Position numbers and translations under genes: made by a program. This document shows positions 46,017 through 54,647 of a stretch of 64,000 bases of DNA, one piece after another (the stretch's first letter is position 1; each line of letters begins with the position of its first letter). Below the pieces are notes generated by a model. That model was not told the DNA's origin. It did not search any database and worked only from the letters and a program-made list of their open reading frames with translations. Source of the stretch: GCA-2748575 sp965222725. GTDB lineage: Bacteria; Pseudomonadota; Gammaproteobacteria; Pseudomonadales; Ketobacteraceae. Location of the stretch: the NCBI GenBank assembly GCA_965222725.1, contig OZ244969.1, positions 5,394,001-5,458,000 of the forward strand. Reading direction: 5' to 3'.

Positions 46017-49000
46017 ATGGAACAGTTTAACCCGTTTGCCGGTGGTGAAATCCTGAAGGTCAGCCCCACCACCGGCCCCCAGAAAGAAGTGATTGCCTGT
46101 GCACAGCTCAGTGACAGTGCCAACACCGCCTATAACGAAGCCATTACCCTGAAGCTTCAGGGCGCTATCGATGCCGGCCTGCTGGAAAGCTGCCTGAATA
46201 CACTGCACAGTCGCCACGATCTGTTACGGGCAACCTTTTCCCGTCGTGGAGATGAAATCTGCCTGCAGGAAGACAAACCCTTTCATCTGCAGGTTGTGGA
46301 TCTGACAGCGGATTCGCCTCAGATCCAGCAGCAAAAACTGCAGGATCTGAAAAAGAACATAGCCATTTCCCCCATGAATCTGGAGGAAGGCCCGCTGTTT
46401 TTTGCCTGGCTGTATCAGTTAAGTGATAACGACGCGGAACTGATTATTGCCGCCCACCATATCGTGTGCGATGGCTGGTCATTCGGCCTGCTGCTGAATG
46501 AACTCAGCACCCTGTATCGCGCCGGTGGCAACAGCGATCAGCTGCCTGCAGCACCGTCGTTTTTTGATTTTGCTGAAAAAGCCGCGGCCAGTGAAATCAC
46601 CAACAGTGATATTGATTACTGGAGCGAACGCTTTAAGCAAACCCCACCGTCGCTGGATTTACCCCTGGATTTTCCGCGGCCCCGCAGCCGCACTTTCCAG
46701 GCGACCCGGCTGGACTACCAGCTTAACCAGTCGCTGGTGGAAAAACTGCCCAAAGCTGCAGCGGCCAACAAAGCCAGCCTGGTTAACTTTGTTATGGCGG
46801 GCTATTTTGCCCTGCTGCACCGGCTGACCGGCAATGACAACATTATCGTGGGGCTGCCGGTGGCAGGTCAGGCGGCACTGCAGCAACTGAATCTGTTCGG
46901 CCATATGGTGCAACTGTTACCCATACAGGTAACGCCGGAACCGGAAACCCCATTCCGCGATCTGCTGGCCAGCGTCAAAGCAGAAGTGCTCAACGCCAGC
47001 GAACACCCCAATTTTACCTTCGGGCAACTGGTAAAAAAATTATCGGTGGATCGTACCCGGGTTCCGCTGATCAATACCCTGTTCAATATTGATCAGCCCA
47101 TGCCGCCGCTGGATTTTGGCAGTGCAACCGGCACGCTGGACTCCATTCCCCGATCGGCAGAAGCCTTTGAGCTCTTCCTGAACGTTGTGCCCACCAAACA
47201 GTCTCTGACCATTGAGGCCACCTACTCCACCGCGCTGTTCCGGGAATCCACCATCAACGCCTGGATGGGTGCCCTGGAAACCTTATTGCACGCTGTCGTG
47301 GAAAACCCGGAACTGCCCCTGGGCAGTATTCCGTTAAGCGAATCCGTGCCTGAAGCGCTCTCGGCCGCCAATCAGACTGAGCAGAAGCTCACCTATACAT
47401 CGGTTATAGAGGGCTTTAATGCCAGGGCAGCCGGCAACCCGGACAGCATCGCACTGATCAGCGGCGATGAATCTGTCAGCTACGCTACGCTCAATGAACA
47501 TTCTGATGCACTCGCCGCCCACCTGAGCCAACAGGGAATTCGGCCCGGCGATGTGGTGGGTCTTTGTTGTGAACGTACAGCAGACCTGGTGATCGCGACG
47601 CTGGCGATCATGAAAACCGGCGCAGCCTATTTACCCCTGGATCCGGACTTTCCGCCCCAGCGGCTGAGTTACATGGTGGAAGACAGCAGCGCCAGCGCCA
47701 TTCTGCTGGATCAGGCTGCGCCACGGGCCTTGTCTGAAACCAACGCCAGACAGATAGATCTGCCCCAGGCGATCAGTGCCGCCAAAGAGGCTGGAGCAGC
47801 CACGGCCGCCACCGGGAACATCAACCCAAATGACTGCGCCTACATCATCTACACCTCGGGCTCGACCGGCAAACCCAAAGGCGTCCGGGTTGCCCATCAC
47901 TCCATGATAAATTTTCTGGAAAGCATGGCGCAGCAACCAGGCTGTACAGCACAAGACAAGCTGCTCGCGCTAACCACACTTTCCTTTGATATCTCGGTAC
48001 TGGAAATTTACCTGCCGCTGATCAGCGGCGGCACCACGGTGCTCGCCAATCGCGAGCAGATAAAAGAAGGTTCGCGTCTGGCGGAACTGATCAGAAAGCA
48101 CGGTATCAGCCTGATGCAGGCCACGCCATCCACTTGGCGCCTGTTAATGGCCAGCGAATGGCAGAACGCCAGCGGCGGGCCAAAACTCAAAGCCCTGTGT
48201 GGCGGTGAGCCCCTGCCACTGGACCTGACAGAGCAGCTGCTGCCGCGGGTGTCTGAACTCTGGAACATGTACGGCCCCACGGAAACCACTGTGTGGTCCA
48301 CCTGTAAAAAAATCAGCGCGGAAGATCCGCAGATCAGTGTCGGCAAAGCTATTGCCAACACCCAGGTTTACCTGCTGGACGAAGCGCTGCAACCTGTCCC
48401 CCTGTCAGTCCCCGGCGAAATCTGTATTGGTGGCGACGGTGTGACGCTGGGCTACCATGAACGGCCGGAGCTGAATGAATCCCGTTTTATTGATCACCCC
48501 TCCTTCGGCAGAATTTATCGCACCGGGGATCTCGGCAAGCTGTTACCCAATGGTGATATTCAGCATCTGGGCCGCATGGATGATCAGGTTAAACTGCGGG
48601 GTTACCGGATTGAGCTGGGAGAAATCGAGAACGCTCTGGTGAAGTGTGATTCGGTCGCGCAGGCGGCAGTTTATCTGTGGACACTGTCAGCAACCGATAC
48701 CCGCGTAGTCGCCTGCTGCGTCCCGGAGCCTGGGCAGGCCATTCAAAATGTCGCGCTGCGCAAGCAGCTCCGGGATCTGCTGCCCACTTACATGATTCCC
48801 CAGTATTTTCTGACCCTGGACGCCCTGCCCCTGACAGCCAACGGCAAGATCAACCGCCGCGAGCTGCCCCGCCCGGAGCTGACGGAATCCACGCTGCTGA
48901 GTCAGCGGGCACTGCAGAATGATACCGAAAAGCAGCTGGCGGCCATCTGGACCGAGGTGATCAAACCTGCGTCTGCTGTTGGGCCGGACGATAACTTTTT

Positions 49001-50522
49001 CGAAATCGGCGGCCACTCGCTGCTGGCACTGGAAGCCATACGCCAGACAGAAATTACCTGCCATCACCGCTTTACCACAGCCGACCTGGTAACCCACCGG
49101 CTGTCGGAACTGGCGGAAATCATCAATACCCAGGCAGAATCCCAGGCACTCACTGAACAGGGTCCCGAGGCCCTGGGCGCCGGCGAAAAACATACACTGA
49201 CACCGGAGCAGGAACGCATCCTCAACCGGCAGTTGCAACAACCCTCTGCCACCTGCAACAACCTGCCGGCATCCTGGATTATTAGCGGTGCGCTGGATGA
49301 AAATGCGCTACAACATTCCTTGCAAAACCTGTTTGATCGCCAGACGGCCCTGCGCACCCGTATCGGTAAATCCGGCGACCAGTGGTTTCAGTATACGGTG
49401 CCTGTGGAGCAGCTGGAACTACCGGAAAAAGTGGACGTATCAGAAGCCGGGGATCCGTTACAGGCCGCTCTGGACGCTGCCGGACAACTGGCACTGGCGC
49501 CATTCACGGTGGTTGACCAACCGCTCTGCCGTATCAGCCTGTACCGGCTGGAAGAGCAAAAGCATTTGCTGGTGGCAGTGCCCCACCAGCTGATATTCGA
49601 TGGCTGGTCCTTCGATATTTTTCTGACCGAGCTGGAAAAATATTATGCAGGCTATACCCGCGGCCAGGCTACCGACCTGAGCAAACCCGCCTTTGAATTC
49701 CGGGATTATGCCCACTGGTACCGGCATCGGCTGACCGATGAAGCGGCGCTTTCCTACCATCGGCAAAGCCTGGAAAACCTGCCGGAAATCCCGAAAAACC
49801 AAATCAACACCAGCGCAGAAAAAGCAGAATGCGCACGCCGGGAGTTCCCCTTCGACAAGGCCGCCCTTGTTGCGCTTGAGCATTTTTGCGAACGCTTTCA
49901 CCTGCGGTTGCATGAGGTGCTTTTTTCCGCCTTTGCTGCTGCCCTTGGCAAGGCCACCGGCCAGCAGGAACTGTTAATGGGATTACCGGTAACCGGCCGT
50001 TATAATCCCGACGTGATCAATCTGGTGGGCAGTTTTGTCTCTACCCTGCCTTTCCGGGCACGGCTCAGTGGCGGCGGCTTTGTAGCCGTGGCCCGTGACA
50101 TGGCGACACAACTGACGGAGTTCCATCAGCACCAGGATATCAGTTGTGCCGAGATTCTCCGTGGAACCGCTCTGGAACATGCTCTCTTTACCCCGCAGAT
50201 TCCGGCAAGCTTCGGTTATCAGGATATCCGCAACCGGCCCAATCAGCTGGCAGGGCTGAAGCTCGCCCAGATTGATATGCCCAGAACCCAGACCGAACTA
50301 CCCATCGAATTCTGGACACGCATTCATCCGGAAGGGCTGGTGGCGGTATTCGATTTTGACAGTGGTCAGGTAAACGCGGATATTATCCAGCAGATAGCCT
50401 CTCTGTTGCTGGAAACCATCAATAGCCTGGAAAGCCTGGAAGAACCACCGGCAGATGAGACTGCCCCGCAATCTGAACCGGCATCCGGGAAAAAACCGTT
50501 CTGGCGGCGATTGTTCCAATAA
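46017..50522 (+). CDS. NRPS protein: C-A-PCP-C, last C domain atypical
   Basis: 1501 residues, starting two bases after the previous stop. The first C domain has the canonical HHIVCDG (His147-His148). The A domain has YTSGSTGKPKG, NMYGPTETT, YRTGD and NGKINR; its code reads DILQLGMVWK, close to glycine codes. PCP: Ser1001 in EIGGHSLLA. A second C-like domain (about residues 1060-1460) shows HQLIFDG at 1190-1196, with Gln1191 replacing the usual catalytic second His. The C-terminus is a basic GKKPFWRRLFQ. No thioesterase or reductase. A terminal C domain can release products by amide or ester transfer, but here activity is doubtful. Confidence 0.92.
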   Translation: MEQFNPFAGGEILKVSPTTGPQKEVIACAQLSDSANTAYNEAITLKLQGAIDAGLLESCLNTLHSRHDLLRATFSRRGDEICLQEDKPFHLQVVDLTADSPQIQQQKLQDLKKNIAISPMNLEEGPLFFAWLYQLSDNDAELIIAAHHIVCDGWSFGLLLNELSTLYRAGGNSDQLPAAPSFFDFAEKAAASEITNSDIDYWSERFKQTPPSLDLPLDFPRPRSRTFQATRLDYQLNQSLVEKLPKAAAANKASLVNFVMAGYFALLHRLTGNDNIIVGLPVAGQAALQQLNLFGHMVQLLPIQVTPEPETPFRDLLASVKAEVLNASEHPNFTFGQLVKKLSVDRTRVPLINTLFNIDQPMPPLDFGSATGTLDSIPRSAEAFELFLNVVPTKQSLTIEATYSTALFRESTINAWMGALETLLHAVVENPELPLGSIPLSESVPEALSAANQTEQKLTYTSVIEGFNARAAGNPDSIALISGDESVSYATLNEHSDALAAHLSQQGIRPGDVVGLCCERTADLVIATLAIMKTGAAYLPLDPDFPPQRLSYMVEDSSASAILLDQAAPRALSETNARQIDLPQAISAAKEAGAATAATGNINPNDCAYIIYTSGSTGKPKGVRVAHHSMINFLESMAQQPGCTAQDKLLALTTLSFDISVLEIYLPLISGGTTVLANREQIKEGSRLAELIRKHGISLMQATPSTWRLLMASEWQNASGGPKLKALCGGEPLPLDLTEQLLPRVSELWNMYGPTETTVWSTCKKISAEDPQISVGKAIANTQVYLLDEALQPVPLSVPGEICIGGDGVTLGYHERPELNESRFIDHPSFGRIYRTGDLGKLLPNGDIQHLGRMDDQVKLRGYRIELGEIENALVKCDSVAQAAVYLWTLSATDTRVVACCVPEPGQAIQNVALRKQLRDLLPTYMIPQYFLTLDALPLTANGKINRRELPRPELTESTLLSQRALQNDTEKQLAAIWTEVIKPASAVGPDDNFFEIGGHSLLALEAIRQTEITCHHRFTTADLVTHRLSELAEIINTQAESQALTEQGPEALGAGEKHTLTPEQERILNRQLQQPSATCNNLPASWIISGALDENALQHSLQNLFDRQTALRTRIGKSGDQWFQYTVPVEQLELPEKVDVSEAGDPLQAALDAAGQLALAPFTVVDQPLCRISLYRLEEQKHLLVAVPHQLIFDGWSFDIFLTELEKYYAGYTRGQATDLSKPAFEFRDYAHWYRHRLTDEAALSYHRQSLENLPEIPKNQINTSAEKAECARREFPFDKAALVALEHFCERFHLRLHEVLFSAFAAALGKATGQQELLMGLPVTGRYNPDVINLVGSFVSTLPFRARLSGGGFVAVARDMATQLTEFHQHQDISCAEILRGTALEHALFTPQIPASFGYQDIRNRPNQLAGLKLAQIDMPRTQTELPIEFWTRIHPEGLVAVFDFDSGQVNADIIQQIASLLLETINSLESLEEPPADETAPQSEPASGKKPFWRRLFQ

Positions 50523-50550
50523 ACGCCGCACACTAACTGGCATGATGTAA

Positions 50551-51309
50551 ATGTTTGAAGCCTTCTATTTTGAAAACGACACACTGTTCGGCTGCTATCA
50601 CCCACCCAGTGATCTGTCGTCACAAAAGCTGGCAGTGATCTGCCCGCCACTGTTTGATGAATACCGGCGCTGTTACCGCGGCTTGGCGGACCTGGCCAAC
50701 GCCTGCGCCGGAGAAGGCTGCCACGTGTTACGATTCGATTATTATGGCACCGGTGATTCCATGGGAGATCTGGAGGATGTTCAGGACACCCTCTGGATTG
50801 AGAACATTCACCAGGCAGTGGAAGAAGGCCTGGCCCTGTCCGGCGCGGATCAGGTCGTGTTGGTGGGCGTGCGGTTCGGCGGCACCCTGGCGTCCTATTG
50901 TCGCCACCAGGCAGTAAAGCAAAAGGTACTGTGGGATCCACAGATTTCCGGTGAGGATTTTCTGGATTTAATGGACGCCGTAAAAAAAGATAACGAAGCC
51001 ACCCACTGGAAACTGGCCAGAAACCTTGCCCTGCCCCATGAAGCCATTGACTATGCCCAATTCCGCATCAGCGACAGGCTCAGACAGAACCTGCCACGCC
51101 TGACCCTGACAGATGCAGCGGCCCAAAGCCGGATTCCGTGGGACATCATCCGCTCGCACAAAAGCCCGGAAAACCAGAGCATTCCAGTGTCAGATTCCAT
51201 CAGCCACCATGACAGTGGCGTTACTTATGACTGGCCGCTCTACCACAAAGGGGAGCTGATATCGAAACCGGTGCTTGAACTGATGGCCAAAAGGATCCTG
51301 GCAGCATGA
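50551..51309 (+). CDS. Alpha/beta hydrolase with Arg in the nucleophile elbow (exosortase-associated hydrolase 2-like)
   Basis: 252 residues of alpha/beta-hydrolase type (LAVICPPLFDEYRRCYRG, then RFDYYGTGDSMGD). At the nucleophile elbow the sequence is LVGVRFGGT: Arg108 takes the place of the Ser in GxSxG. The same feature is known from the exosortase A system-associated hydrolase 2 family, where GLRLG appears. The normal catalytic triad is therefore probably absent. It follows the NRPS gene by 28 bases and overlaps the next gene by ATGA. Likely a carrier or product-binding accessory protein; exact role unknown. Confidence 0.8.
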   Translation: MFEAFYFENDTLFGCYHPPSDLSSQKLAVICPPLFDEYRRCYRGLADLANACAGEGCHVLRFDYYGTGDSMGDLEDVQDTLWIENIHQAVEEGLALSGADQVVLVGVRFGGTLASYCRHQAVKQKVLWDPQISGEDFLDLMDAVKKDNEATHWKLARNLALPHEAIDYAQFRISDRLRQNLPRLTLTDAAAQSRIPWDIIRSHKSPENQSIPVSDSISHHDSGVTYDWPLYHKGELISKPVLELMAKRILAA

Positions 51310-52187
51310 AGGAAGATACGTTTCAGTACGGCGAAAACCTGCGTGGTTTCGGCATCGTTACCCTGCCGGACAAGACAGACAACGCACCGGTAGTGGTGGC
51401 CCTGAACGCCGGCCTGCTGCACCGCTCCGAACCCTATCGGTTGAATGTGATGGCCGCAAGAACACTGGCTGAGCTTGGCTATATCTGTATCCGGGTTGAC
51501 CTGTCGGGCAAAGGCGACACCCCTGCCCGCTCCGGCCTCACCAACCGGGAATCCGTGGCCACCGACTGGCGCCATATTCACACCGCGATTGAAAAGCGTT
51601 TTGGCTCCCGGCCTGTGATTATCATGGGTTTGTGTTCCGGGGCAGACAACGCCGTGAAACTGGCGGCGGAATTCGAGGGTATCCGCGGGGTCATCCTGCT
51701 GGATCCTATTTCACCCCGGGATACGGAATTTGCAAAACGCGACTTTCGGCAAAAAATCAGCAATCCCTATAACTGGCTGCGCCTGCCCTTCATATTGCTG
51801 CGCAGAATCAAGCGGCTAATCGGCGCACCGGAAGACGACCCGGAAGTAATGGGGTTAAGAGATGAACCCACCAGCGCAGACCTGGAGCAGTGCATGAGCA
51901 ACCTGGTGAATCGCCAGGGTCGTTGTATCGCATTTTTCACCAGCCACGCCCGCAAGCATTACAATCAGCAGGGGCAGTTCAGTCGCGCACTGGCACATAT
52001 ACCGGGGCTGGATAACATTTGTGAAGAATTCTACTGGCCCGAAGTACGGCATCTTTACCCTGTGCAGACCCACCGGGAACGCCTGATCAGGGAAATCGCA
52101 TCCTGGGGCCGCAAGCACTACGAAATCCTATCCTCACTCTCAACTGCGCAATCACCCGATTCAACATCTACCACGTCGGTAAATTAG
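51306..52187 (+). CDS. Alpha/beta hydrolase with Cys in the nucleophile elbow (exosortase-associated hydrolase 1-like)
   Basis: 293 residues. It has PVVVALNAGLLHRSEPYRLN and CIRVDLSGKGDTP, the layout of exosortase A system-associated hydrolase 1. The nucleophile elbow is MGLCSGAD, with Cys110 in the usual Ser position. A thiol nucleophile could accept an acyl or peptidyl group from the NRPS carrier, so this protein could be the missing release or transfer enzyme; that is inference. Its start overlaps the preceding stop (ATGA), showing tight coupling. It is convergent with the flippase gene. Confidence 0.8.
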   Translation: MKEDTFQYGENLRGFGIVTLPDKTDNAPVVVALNAGLLHRSEPYRLNVMAARTLAELGYICIRVDLSGKGDTPARSGLTNRESVATDWRHIHTAIEKRFGSRPVIIMGLCSGADNAVKLAAEFEGIRGVILLDPISPRDTEFAKRDFRQKISNPYNWLRLPFILLRRIKRLIGAPEDDPEVMGLRDEPTSADLEQCMSNLVNRQGRCIAFFTSHARKHYNQQGQFSRALAHIPGLDNICEEFYWPEVRHLYPVQTHRERLIREIASWGRKHYEILSSLSTAQSPDSTSTTSVN

Positions 52188-52216
52188 ACACCTCAAGGCG
52201 GAATGCCGGGCTGCTA

Positions 52217-53752
52217 TCAGGCGGTCCGCCCCTTGCGGTTCAGCTTGCGTAATAGCTTATCGCGCCACTCTGCCGGCAGCACCCAGCGAAAATAAACCCA
52301 CAAGGTGAACACCGCGCCGGCCAGCCAGCTGGCACACATCAACAGCCATTGTTGTTCTTCAAAAGCCCAACGCCCGCCGGCCATGCCCAATATCGCCGGC
52401 AGCGTATAGACCAGCGGTAACAAGATACCCTGTTGCAGGTAACGCCATAGTGAAATAGCGAAGGTGGCCCGCATATAAAGTGGAATCACGACGCCGGAAG
52501 CAATGGTCCAGGATCCCCCCAATACTGCCGCCGCGACAGTAGCGTTCCATTCATAGCTGAGATTTACAACCACCAGCGATACACCCAGGCACACCAGGGT
52601 GGTTACGAACATCAATACACTTAATCGGCCAATGGCATTCAGCCCCGACAACACCGACATGGGGCCGGCATTGGCAATGGGCAGCGCCGTACCCAGCGCG
52701 AGTACCGCCACCATGGACCAGTTGTGGAATTCCGGCCCCATCCAGGCCAGCAGGATCAGGTCGCCGTAAAACACCAGCCCCCAGGTCATGGGCAAGGTCA
52801 TGGCCAGAGTGAAACGGCTGGACTCCAGCAGAAACTCCTTGGCCTCATCACGCCGATCCAGCCCGATCAGACTGCTGACCATGGGCGTATAGGTGCCGGC
52901 AGCTTTCTTGACGAACTTTTCGCAAATGCGAATCAGGGCCACACCCCGGTTGAATACCGCCAGCACCGCTGGCCCGGCGCCACTGGCCAGGATAATGGCC
53001 ATGGACTGAAATAAAATCACATGGGGAAGATTGGACAGCATTAACTTGGAACCATAGGCGAGCATTTTCTTGGCCTGATGCCAGTCCCAGAAACGCACGC
53101 CCATCTTGATTCCCTGACACACCCGGCGCACTGCAAAAAAGCGGGCCACGGCCACCAGCACAGCGCCCACCAGCACCACCATGCCCAGGTGTTCCAACCC
53201 TACATTCGCGAACAGTAAAGCGGCAACAATGCCCAAAGCCACTCCAAAATCATGCACGGCGTTTAGAGTATGCTGAATATCCCAGCGGTGATAACCGCCC
53301 AGCAAGGCCCCCAGGGGATTTGCCATCATCTGCACCGCAATACTGGCCCCCAACAGCGCCATTACCCAACTGGCTTCTGTGGCCTGCCCGGGCGGCAAAT
53401 CTATCAGAACCTCAATTTTCCACACCACCAGCGCTGTTCCCAGCAGAATAATCAACGCCACCAGCATCTGCCATAACACTACCGCGGTATAGGCCTGGTT
53501 GAGTTTTTCCGGGTTATCACCGGCGCGATACATGCCACTGTAGCGGGTTAGTGCACCCGCCATGCCCATATTGGTCACGCTCATATAACGCACCATGGCC
53601 CAGCCAAAATCCCAGATACCCAGCGACACATTACCCAGGCTGTCACTGATCTGCCGGGGTACGATAAAGCCCGCGGCCAGCACAAAGATGTGCATGCCCC
53701 AACTGACAACCACATTACGGATGAACTGACTTTTACCGGTAATATCGTTCAA
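52217..53752 (-). CDS. Polysaccharide flippase / MOP-superfamily transporter
   Basis: 511 residues with about 12-14 hydrophobic helices. The beginning (NVVVSWGMHIFVLAAGFIVP, then GIWDFGWAMVRYMS) is like Wzx and lipopolysaccharide-biosynthesis transporters of the MOP superfamily. Members flip lipid-linked glycans or export small molecules at the inner membrane. It is convergent with the hydrolase gene (29 bases apart) and not in its operon, but belongs to the locus by position. MATE-type drug efflux is a less likely alternative. Substrate unknown. Confidence 0.82.
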   Translation of the reverse strand: MNDITGKSQFIRNVVVSWGMHIFVLAAGFIVPRQISDSLGNVSLGIWDFGWAMVRYMSVTNMGMAGALTRYSGMYRAGDNPEKLNQAYTAVVLWQMLVALIILLGTALVVWKIEVLIDLPPGQATEASWVMALLGASIAVQMMANPLGALLGGYHRWDIQHTLNAVHDFGVALGIVAALLFANVGLEHLGMVVLVGAVLVAVARFFAVRRVCQGIKMGVRFWDWHQAKKMLAYGSKLMLSNLPHVILFQSMAIILASGAGPAVLAVFNRGVALIRICEKFVKKAAGTYTPMVSSLIGLDRRDEAKEFLLESSRFTLAMTLPMTWGLVFYGDLILLAWMGPEFHNWSMVAVLALGTALPIANAGPMSVLSGLNAIGRLSVLMFVTTLVCLGVSLVVVNLSYEWNATVAAAVLGGSWTIASGVVIPLYMRATFAISLWRYLQQGILLPLVYTLPAILGMAGGRWAFEEQQWLLMCASWLAGAVFTLWVYFRWVLPAEWRDKLLRKLNRKGRTA

Positions 53753-54003
53753 GTGGGGAAGGCTCCGTGACTGACAAAGGAACAGGGTTCATAATGAGGG
53801 CTGCTATTGTTGTGCAGCTTTATAGACAGGTCAATGGCTGTGAGCATTATAAGAATGGATGGCCGGAAAAACCACCGGCCCCACCCCGATAACCAATGCG
53901 TTTCGCGGCAAAAAAGCCAGAATCAGGGTCATCACGACCACTCAGCTTGCGGACCGGCTGGAAGTGGTATTGATGCCCCGCAATCCAGACTAGCGAGTTC
54001 ACA

Positions 54004-54345
54004 ATGATAAAATTAACCCTGATATTGATGGCCGGCCTGTTACTGAGCGGCTGCGCCAGCCTGCAGCCCCGGGTTGAGAAAGTCAGTCTGCAATCCTACG
54101 AACAGGGCTGCGCATTACGTGGAATCCAGAAGGGTATGACAGGCGATGAGGCGCAGGCCGTTTGTCGCTGTCATGTGGATAAAGCGGTCACACTGACATC
54201 TCGCGAGAGATTCCTGAAAAACGTTGAGCTCGTGGGTAACGCCGACGATGCTCAACGCCAATCCGAAGCATTCAGGCAAGCGGTAACTCTGCTGAAATCC
54301 ACTTTCAAGGAATGTCGCGCTGAACTCGGCCTGACGTCAGAATAA
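54004..54345 (+). CDS. Small lipoprotein of unknown function
   Basis: 113 residues with signal sequence and lipobox LLLSGC (Cys17). The mature part is charged and has a C-terminal segment with three cysteines (CALRG, VCRCHVD and ECRAE). No recognised family. The ATG at 54004 is preceded by AGCGAGTTCACA, a weak ribosome site. It stands alone between the flippase gene and the diguanylate cyclase. Confidence 0.72.
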   Translation: MIKLTLILMAGLLLSGCASLQPRVEKVSLQSYEQGCALRGIQKGMTGDEAQAVCRCHVDKAVTLTSRERFLKNVELVGNADDAQRQSEAFRQAVTLLKSTFKECRAELGLTSE

Positions 54346-54647
54346 GCATGGCAGTAAATCACCCACCGTAAAGGGTTCTGATGCCGTAACGCCCTCTGGA
54401 TGTGTAACTTTGCTCCTTATTCTTATTATTTTTATCTTTATGCTTTATAAGTTTTGTTCTGTTAACGGGCTTTGTCCTAAACTTTCTTTTGGGAAGCGCT
54501 CTATATCGACCATTCAGCAAAAGAATGGCGATGGGTACCTATCAAGTCGGATGATGCTCAAGTGATTCGACAAGGGTCGAGGCAACCAACAGGTTTAAAT
54601 TAAAGAATACAAAGTCCCACCACGGACAGCGACCTGATTCGGAGCCT
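54346..54647. other. AT-rich intergenic region before diguanylate cyclase
   Basis: About 300 bases, AT-rich at 54410-54490 (TTATTCTTATTATTTTTATC), without a supported gene; probably promoter for the cyclase gene. I see no structured element. Confidence 0.5.

Noticed and set aside
32036..53752. Genomic island inserted at tRNA-Pro
   Set aside because: The tRNA 3' end is followed by the biosynthetic region, but I found no integrase gene and no repeated tRNA 3' sequence marking a right border.
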